A DNA stretch of 10,808 nt, from NCBI GenBank assembly GCA_035997045.1, contig DASYIY010000021.1, forward strand, positions 1 through 10,808, in the 5' to 3' direction. Below the pieces are notes generated by a model, which had not been told where the DNA came from, searched no databases, and saw nothing but the letters and a program-made list of their open reading frames with translations. Each line of letters starts with the position of its first letter. Within the stretch, counting starts at the first letter, position 1. The position numbers and the translations under genes are program-made. The stretch is from VRUE01 sp035997045 (GTDB lineage Bacteria > Actinomycetota > Thermoleophilia > Solirubrobacterales > 70-9). Below are positions 5,204 through 10,808 of this stretch, in pieces.

Positions 5204-8200
5204 AAGCCCCCGCGGGAGCGTCACTTTTTATAGTCAGCCCCCGGAGGACCGCTTGTGCCGTTGACTCAGCGTGCTCCTGCATCATGCTGAGGTGGTCCCC
5301 AGGCACGTCAGTTGCCCTATGCGCAAAGCGCCACGACGAGCTCTCCTCGGCACCGTCGGCGAGGCTCTCCCAGGTCTTGTCCTGCGCTCGGATGAGCAGC
5401 GTGGGAGTGGAGATCTCGGGGGGCTCCCAATCCGCAAACATCCGCATGTACGCCGCCGTTGCGGTCAGCCGCGCGTCGTCCAAGGGGAGGCCGATCGCGC
5501 TGGCCTGGTGCAGGGCCGTGAGCAAACCGGGTGCCAGCCTCTGGATCACCTCTGCGCTCGGCCAGAACGAATCGATCAGCACCACCGCGGAGGGGAACAG
5601 ATCGGCCGCCTCCAAATGCCCGGCGACGGCGTGGGCGAGCCAGCCCCCGGACGAGTAGCCGACCAGGGCGAAATCCGTGGTGGGGGCGCTCTCGAGGATC
5701 GTCTCGGCGTGCGTGCGCGCAACCGCATCGACGCAGTCCGGCAGTCGCTCTTCGCCGCTGAAGCCCGGAAGCGGCAGCGCCAACGCGCTCCGTTCTCCGC
5801 GTAAGCCAGCGGCGAACCGGGCGTACTCATGAGGCCCGGAGATCGCGATTGCAGACGGAATCAGGAAGAGACTCGGCGTTTCCGGTCCCTCGGCAAGGCG
5901 GACCGCACGGGGTCGATCGGCTTGTGGCAGCGGGGCGTCGAAGCGATCCCTGAAACCGGCTGCGCCGGTGAGCATGTCCATGAACTCGCCGAGCGAGTCC
6001 CTCTCGACCGCGATATCGAGCAGCGCCGCGAACGTCGACGATGCGCCGCCGCTTGCACCGGGCGATCCCGACACCGCCCCGGTCGCGATGTAACGGGCGA
6101 GCTCGGCGACCGTGGGGTGATCCGCCAGGGCGACGACGGACAGTGGCTGGCCGGTCGAAGCGGCAAGGCGATTGCAGAGCTCCATCGCGCCGAGCGAGTC
6201 GAGCCCGAGCTCGACGAAGAAGCTGCTTGCCTCGACCTCCCCCGCGGACGCGTACCCGAGTACAGCCGCGGTATGGCCGCTGACCAGTTCAAGCACGACG
6301 GCCTCGCGTTCCTCGCCGGAGAGCTCCGCAAGGCGCGCATCGAGAGTGCCCGGGGCGGCCGTGGCGGTCCCATCGTCGACCGGATCGTTGGGAATCGAAG
6401 CGGGCGGAGCGGCGGCGGCCAAGACGGCGGGGTCGATCCGGCGGGTGGCGACCGACTCGATGGAGACGACCGGATTACCGGCGGTATCGAAGGCGCTGAA
6501 GGCAAGCTCGGCGCTCGGGGCGATCCGCAGGCGCAGCGACCCCGAGCCGGCGGCGTGGAGACGTATGCCCCGCCACTCGCAAACCGTCTCGCCCTCGGCA
6601 CCGGATTGAAGCGCGAGGCCAAATACGGCCTCGACCAGGGCGGGGTGAAGGGCGAAACGCTCAACCTCTCCGGCCAGGGCCACGGGCGGAGAGACCTCGG
6701 CGTAGGTCTCATCGCCATTGCTCCATGCCGCCACTATCGAGCGGAAAACGGGGCCATATTCGAGGCCGGTGGCAGCGAGGCGCTCGTATGCGCCATCGAC
6801 CTCAACCGGCTCGGCCCCTTCGGGTGGCCAGGCCAGCGACTCGGGCGGCGAGTGAGACTCCGCGCCGAGGACGCCGACAGCGTTCTGAGACCAACCGAGA
6901 TCCCCGGCTGCGTGCCCGGCTTTCGAGGCGAACCGAGAGTGGATCGAGATCTGGCGCGAGCCCTGCGCGTCGGGCTCGGCGACCGAGACCCGGATCTGAA
7001 CCGCGCCCTCTTCGGATAGCACCAGGGGCTCCTGGAGAGCGAGCTCGGAGATCGCGGCGGCACCGGCCTGCTCGGCCGCGCACAGCGCCAGCTCGACGAA
7101 AGCGGCGGGAGGGAACACGACCGTGCCAGCGACGGTGTGTTGTGCCAGCCAGGGGTGGGTCGCGGGCGAGAGGAGTCCGGCGAGGACAAAGCGCTCTCCA
7201 GCCGGATCCTCGATCACCGCGCTCAGCAGCGGGTGCTCGGCGGCGGTGAGGCCTGCCGCTCCGAGGTCTCCGGCACCGGCACTGGATGAGAGCCAGTAGC
7301 GCTTGCGCTGAAACGGGTAAGTGGGCAGGGGGACGCGCTCCGCTGCCGCGCCCTCGAAGCGGGCCTCCCAGTCGATGCGAACCCCGGCGACGTGGGCGCG
7401 GGCGACGGCGCCGGCAAGGGTCTCCGGCTCGGGCCGGCCGGCACGGAGGGTCTGGATCAGGGTGTGCGCAGCGGCAGGCTCGCTTGACTCGAGCGACTGC
7501 GGCGCGATCGCACTCAGAACCGGGTCGGGGCCAAGCTCGAGGTAAGCGCTCGCGCCCTCGGCGGCGAGGGTGAGGATGCCGTCGGCGAAGCGAACCGGGT
7601 TTCGCACGTGCTCCACCCAGTATGTGGGGTCGGTTGCCTCTCCGGGGCCGAGCAGCTTGCCGGTCAGGTTGGAGACGATCGGGACCTGCGGCTCGTGGTA
7701 GTCGAGGTCCTTGGCCAGCGCTTCGAACTCGGAGAGCATCGGCTCCATCAGCGGCGAGTGGAAGGCGTGGGAGACGGCGAGGCGCTTGGTCTTGCGGCCG
7801 CGCTCGAGGAAGCTCGCCGCGATCCGCATCGCGGCGGCCCCCTCGCCCGAGAGGACGACCGAGCTGGGGCCGTTGATCGCGGCGATCGCCAGCTCGCCCT
7901 CTTCGCCCTCGATCGCCTCCCCGACCTCGGCCTCGGTGGCCTCGAGCGCCACCATCGCCCCGCCCTCCGGCAGCTCTCCCATCAGGGCGCCCCTCGCCGC
8001 CACCAGCCTCGCGGCATCGGCAAGGGAGAGCACGCCGGCGATGCAGGCGGCGGAGATCTCGCCGATCGAGTGGCCGCAGAGCAGCTCCGGAGAGACGCCC
8101 AGGGACCGCAGCGCCCGGTGCAGGGAGATCTGCAGGGCGAAGAGCGCGGGCTGCGCGTAGGCGGTGTGATCGAGGCGAGCGGCATCCTCGCCGAAGACCA

Positions 8201-10808
8201 CATCCTTGAGCGGATCCGGCAGGTGGGGATCGAGGTGGGCGCAGACCTCATCGAAGGCCTCGGCGTACGCCGGGTAGGCCTCGTAGAGCTCCCTGCCCAT
8301 GCCGGGGCGCTGGGAGCCCTGGCCGGTGAGCAGGTAGGCGAGCTTGGCGCCCGGCACGGCCCTCCCCACCGCCGCATGCTCTGGCTGCGCACCCTGTCCG
8401 AGCGCGTCGAGGGTCCCGAGCAGCTGCTCCCGCGAGCTGCCAAATGCCACGGCGCGGTGGGCGAAGGCCGTGCGGGTCGCGACCAGCGAGTAGGAGACGT
8501 CGGTGAGGTCGAGCTCGGGGCGCTCCCGCAGGTGAGCGGCGAGGCCGGCCGCCTGGGCCGCCAGGGCCTGCGCCGATTTGGCCGAGACGGCGAGCGAGAC
8601 CGGGCCGGCGACGGGTCGGGCCCCGCCGGCGCGGTCGTCCTTGCCCCCGTCCTCTCCCCCGCTCGGTGCCGGCGCCTGCTCGAGGATCACGTGCGCGTTG
8701 GTACCGCTGATGCCGAAGGACGAGACGGCGGCGCGGCGCGGGCGACCGTCGGCATCCCACGGCTCGGAGTCGGTGAGGAGCTCGATCGCTCCCCCCTCCC
8801 AGTCGACTTTGGCGGAGGGGCTGTCGACGTGGAGGGTCTTCGGCAGCAGGCCTTCGCGCATCGCCATCACGGCCTTGATCACTCCCGCGACCCCTGCCGC
8901 AGCCTGGGTATGGCCGATGTTCGACTTGATCGAGCCGAGCTTCAGCGGCCTCTCGCGCTCCTGGCCGTAGGTGGCGATCAGGGCGCCCGCCTCGATCGGG
9001 TCGCCGAGAACGGTGCCGGTGCCGTGAGCCTCGACCAGGTCGATGTCCGCCGGCGACAGTCGCGCGTTGGCGAGGGCCTGGCGGATCACCCGCTCCTGCG
9101 AGGGGCCGTTGGGGGCGGTGAGGCCGTTGGAGGCACCGTCCTGGTTGACGGCCGAGCCCTTCAGCGTGGCGAGGACGAGATGGCCCGCCCGCTGGGCGTC
9201 GGAGAGGCGCTCGAGGGCCAGGACCCCGACGCCCTCGGAGAAGCTGGTCCCGTCCGCAGCCTCGGCGAAGGACTTGCAGCGCCCGTCGGGGGCGAGCCCG
9301 CGCTGGCGGGAAAAGCTGATCAGGGGAATCGGGGTGGAGAGAACCACCACGCCGCCCGCCAGGGCCAGATCGCACTCGCCCTGGCGCAGAGCCTGCGCGG
9401 CGAGGTGCGTCGCCACCAGCGAGGAGGAGCAGGCGGTGTCGATCGTCATCGCCGGGCCCTCGAGGCCGAGGGTGTAGGAAACCCGCCCGGAGACCGCGCT
9501 TTGCATGATGCCGGCGCCGGCGTGCTCGCCCATCTCGCCGAGCATCGCCATGCCGAGGCTGTAGTCGGATGAGCTGGCGCCGGCGAAGACGCCGGTTTGA
9601 CTGCCGCCGAGCGAGCTCGGGTCGAGGCCAGCGTCCTCCAGGGCGTGCCAGCTGGCTTCCAGCAGCAGCCTCTGCTGCGGATCCATCGCGATTGCCTCGC
9701 GCGGGCTGATCGAAAAGAAAGCGGGGTCGAAATCGGCCGCGTCGGCGAGAAAGGCGCCCTCGCGGGTGTAGCAGGTGCCGGGGTGTTCCGGATCGGGGTG
9801 ATAGAGCCCCTCGAGGTCCCAACCGCGATCTTCGGGGAAGCCGGAGACCGCGTCGGTGCCCGCCGCGACCAGCTCCCAGAGCTGCGCCGGCGACCCCACC
9901 CCGCCCGGGTAGCGGCAGGCCATGCCGACGATCGCGATCGGCTCGTCGCTTGCCTGGGCTCGGGTCGCCTTGCGGCGAGCACCGCCGCTCGCGGTCGTTT
10001 CGGCGAGCAGGTATTTGGCCACCGCCGCGACCGACGGATAGTCGAAGACCAGGGTGGGAGCCAGGCGCAGGCCAGTCGCGGTGTTGAGCCGGTTGCGCAG
10101 CTCGACCGCGCCGAGCGAGTCGAAGCCGAGCTCCTGAAAGGCCCTGTCGGTCTCCACGTCGCGCGGTGAGGCGTGGCCGAGCACGGTGGCGACCTCGGCG
10201 CGGACGAACTCGAGCACGAAGGTGGCGCGCTCGGCCTCGGGCACGGAGGCGAGGCGCTTGGCGAGCAGGGCGTCGCCCTGGTGGCGCGGCGGCGTGCGGA
10301 CGAGCCCGCGCAGGATCGCCGGCAGGGTGCCGGCCTGCGCCTGCGCCCGCAGGGCGGAGGAGTCGAAGGCGACCGGCGCCAGCAACGGCTCGCCAAGGGC
10401 GCGCCCGGCGTCGAAGAGCTCGAGGCCCTGCTCGGCGGGAATCGGGGCAAAGCCCAGGCGCTGGCGAATCTGCTGCGCGACCCGGGCCAGCGCGGTGGCA
10501 TCGAGGCGGTCGGCCAGATTGGCCAGGTCGCTCTGCTGTCCCCAGAGGCCCCAGGCCAGCGCGGTTGCGGGCAGCCCTTCCGCGGCGCGGTGCTGTGCGA
10601 GAGCGTCGACGAAGGCGTTGGCGGCGGCGTAGCTGGCCTGGGCGGCCCCGCCAAGGAGGCCTGCGGTCGACGAGAAAAGCAAGAACTGCGAGAGCTCCAT
10701 CCCCGCGGTCAGCTCGTGCAGGTGCCAGGCGGCTTCGGCCTTGGGGGCGAAGACGCGTCCCAGGCGCTCGGCGTCCAGCGACTCCAAGACGCCGTCGTCG
10801 AGCACCGC
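5202..10808 (-). CDS. Modular type I polyketide synthase, C-terminal part (KR-ACP-KS-AT-DH-ACP-TE), 5' partial
   Basis: The 3' end of a multimodular assembly-line PKS; the frame stays open through base 10808, so the N-terminus lies outside the window. Residues below count from the codon at 10805. Order: partial KR (to about 170; Ser46, Tyr59, Asn63), ACP (about 196-268; Ser230 in GFDSL), KS (about 287-710; Cys459 in DTACSSS, His594 in EAHGTGT, His632 in NIGH), AT (about 822-1110; Ser913 in GHSIGE, HAFH 1013-1016, a malonyl-CoA signature), DH (about 1189-1458; His1223 but Glu1392 in place of Asp), ACP (about 1505-1575; Ser1537 in GLDSL) and TE (about 1643-1855; Ser1718 in GYSSGG, Asp1745, His1838). 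The TE marks this as the last protein of the line, releasing the chain by hydrolysis or lactonisation. No KR lies between DH and the final ACP. The methyltransferase and hydrolase follow in the same direction. The product is unknown. Confidence 0.96.
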   Translation of the reverse strand, partial: AVLDDGVLESLDAERLGRVFAPKAEAAWHLHELTAGMELSQFLLFSSTAGLLGGAAQASYAAANAFVDALAQHRAAEGLPATALAWGLWGQQSDLANLADRLDATALARVAQQIRQRLGFAPIPAEQGLELFDAGRALGEPLLAPVAFDSSALRAQAQAGTLPAILRGLVRTPPRHQGDALLAKRLASVPEAERATFVLEFVRAEVATVLGHASPRDVETDRAFQELGFDSLGAVELRNRLNTATGLRLAPTLVFDYPSVAAVAKYLLAETTASGGARRKATRAQASDEPIAIVGMACRYPGGVGSPAQLWELVAAGTDAVSGFPEDRGWDLEGLYHPDPEHPGTCYTREGAFLADAADFDPAFFSISPREAIAMDPQQRLLLEASWHALEDAGLDPSSLGGSQTGVFAGASSSDYSLGMAMLGEMGEHAGAGIMQSAVSGRVSYTLGLEGPAMTIDTACSSSLVATHLAAQALRQGECDLALAGGVVVLSTPIPLISFSRQRGLAPDGRCKSFAEAADGTSFSEGVGVLALERLSDAQRAGHLVLATLKGSAVNQDGASNGLTAPNGPSQERVIRQALANARLSPADIDLVEAHGTGTVLGDPIEAGALIATYGQERERPLKLGSIKSNIGHTQAAAGVAGVIKAVMAMREGLLPKTLHVDSPSAKVDWEGGAIELLTDSEPWDADGRPRRAAVSSFGISGTNAHVILEQAPAPSGGEDGGKDDRAGGARPVAGPVSLAVSAKSAQALAAQAAGLAAHLRERPELDLTDVSYSLVATRTAFAHRAVAFGSSREQLLGTLDALGQGAQPEHAAVGRAVPGAKLAYLLTGQGSQRPGMGRELYEAYPAYAEAFDEVCAHLDPHLPDPLKDVVFGEDAARLDHTAYAQPALFALQISLHRALRSLGVSPELLCGHSIGEISAACIAGVLSLADAARLVAARGALMGELPEGGAMVALEATEAEVGEAIEGEEGELAIAAINGPSSVVLSGEGAAAMRIAASFLERGRKTKRLAVSHAFHSPLMEPMLSEFEALAKDLDYHEPQVPIVSNLTGKLLGPGEATDPTYWVEHVRNPVRFADGILTLAAEGASAYLELGPDPVLSAIAPQSLESSEPAAAHTLIQTLRAGRPEPETLAGAVARAHVAGVRIDWEARFEGAAAERVPLPTYPFQRKRYWLSSSAGAGDLGAAGLTAAEHPLLSAVIEDPAGERFVLAGLLSPATHPWLAQHTVAGTVVFPPAAFVELALCAAEQAGAAAISELALQEPLVLSEEGAVQIRVSVAEPDAQGSRQISIHSRFASKAGHAAGDLGWSQNAVGVLGAESHSPPESLAWPPEGAEPVEVDGAYERLAATGLEYGPVFRSIVAAWSNGDETYAEVSPPVALAGEVERFALHPALVEAVFGLALQSGAEGETVCEWRGIRLHAAGSGSLRLRIAPSAELAFSAFDTAGNPVVSIESVATRRIDPAVLAAAAPPASIPNDPVDDGTATAAPGTLDARLAELSGEEREAVVLELVSGHTAAVLGYASAGEVEASSFFVELGLDSLGAMELCNRLAASTGQPLSVVALADHPTVAELARYIATGAVSGSPGASGGASSTFAALLDIAVERDSLGEFMDMLTGAAGFRDRFDAPLPQADRPRAVRLAEGPETPSLFLIPSAIAISGPHEYARFAAGLRGERSALALPLPGFSGEERLPDCVDAVARTHAETILESAPTTDFALVGYSSGGWLAHAVAGHLEAADLFPSAVVLIDSFWPSAEVIQRLAPGLLTALHQASAIGLPLDDARLTATAAYMRMFADWEPPEISTPTLLIRAQDKTWESLADGAEESSSWRFAHRATDVPGDHLSMMQEHAESTAQAVLRGLTIKSDAPAGA
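5241..9947 (-). other. Terminal PKS module: KS-AT-DH(Asp to Glu)-ACP-TE without KR
   Basis: Approximate spans are KS 9947-8676, AT 8342-7476, DH 7241-6432, ACP 6293-6081 and TE 5879-5241. KS, AT, ACP and TE keep all catalytic residues. In the DH the HxxxGxxxxP motif is intact (HTVAGTVVFP). The second motif reads HPALVEAVFG, where HPALxDAxxQ/H is expected, so the catalytic Asp is Glu (codon 6630-6632) and the Gln/His four residues on is Gly. Only about 45 residues separate DH from ACP, too few for a KR. The module should add one malonate-derived unit and leave it as beta-keto. Confidence 0.8.
10002..10808 (-). other. Penultimate PKS module, visible part: KR (B1-type fingerprint) and ACP
   Basis: The KR is cut at its N-terminus, losing the NADPH-binding half, but the catalytic half is intact: FSSTAG with Ser46, and YAAAN with Tyr59 and Asn63. 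The Leu-Asp-Asp motif characteristic of B-type ketoreductases is present at residues 2-4. The A-type Trp is absent (Leu51 there) and the B2-type Pro is absent (Ala54). By the published KR fingerprint rules this is B1, predicting a D-configured beta-hydroxyl. Whether a DH or ER precedes it in this module lies outside the window. The ACP carries Ser230 for the phosphopantetheine arm. Confidence 0.75.

Noticed and set aside
5829..7019. 396-codon plus-strand open frame opposite the DH-ACP-TE region
   Set aside because: Antisense shadow with no domain; the minus-strand reading is continuous and motif-rich.
7608..9572. 654-codon plus-strand open frame opposite the PKS KS-AT region
   Set aside because: Mirror of strongly biased PKS codons, of low complexity (Gly/Arg/Leu/Ala/Glu), with no motif, while the minus strand encodes intact KS and AT domains.

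Overview
The window reads as chromosomal DNA of a high-GC actinobacterium. Sixty-base stretches counted by hand inside the polyketide synthase are about 70-73% G+C. The gene mix (GH15 glucoamylase/trehalase-like enzyme, ArsR-like regulator, STAS antagonist, secreted RTX-repeat protein, modular type I PKS) and frequent GTG/TTG starts would fit a soil Thermoleophilia/Solirubrobacterales-type organism. That taxonomic guess is inference; no rRNA or marker gene is present.

Left half, plus strand (1-3657). A 5'-truncated GH15 glycoside hydrolase ends at 1831. After a 103-nt AT-rich gap holding a good promoter candidate come four small genes: an ArsR-like winged-helix regulator (1935-2273), a second small winged-helix protein (2296-2565), a STAS-domain anti-sigma-factor antagonist (2612-2956) and a secreted protein (2953-3657) whose start overlaps the STAS stop. 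This last protein carries ten tandem RTX-type nonapeptides, and in eight of them the usual hydrophobic core position is cysteine.

Right half, minus strand (10808-3665). This looks like the downstream end of a polyketide biosynthetic operon, transcribed right to left. The 3' end of a giant modular type I PKS gene encodes (partial KR)-ACP-KS-AT-DH-ACP-TE. Its stop codon lies within a strong Shine-Dalgarno sequence for a class I SAM methyltransferase, which is followed after 39 nt by an alpha/beta hydrolase. The AT has malonyl-type motifs (GHSIGE, HAFH). The KR has the fingerprint of a B1 type. The final module has no KR, and its DH has Glu in place of the catalytic Asp, so the chain is predicted to reach the TE with an unreduced beta-keto group. 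A beta-keto-delta-hydroxy chain end could be lactonised to a dihydropyrone, whose enol the coupled methyltransferase might methylate; this is a hypothesis.

The two halves converge at 3657/3665 with only 7 nt between the stop codons. No tRNA, rRNA, CRISPR array, insertion sequence or attachment site was seen, and no gene-free stretch exceeds about 105 nt.
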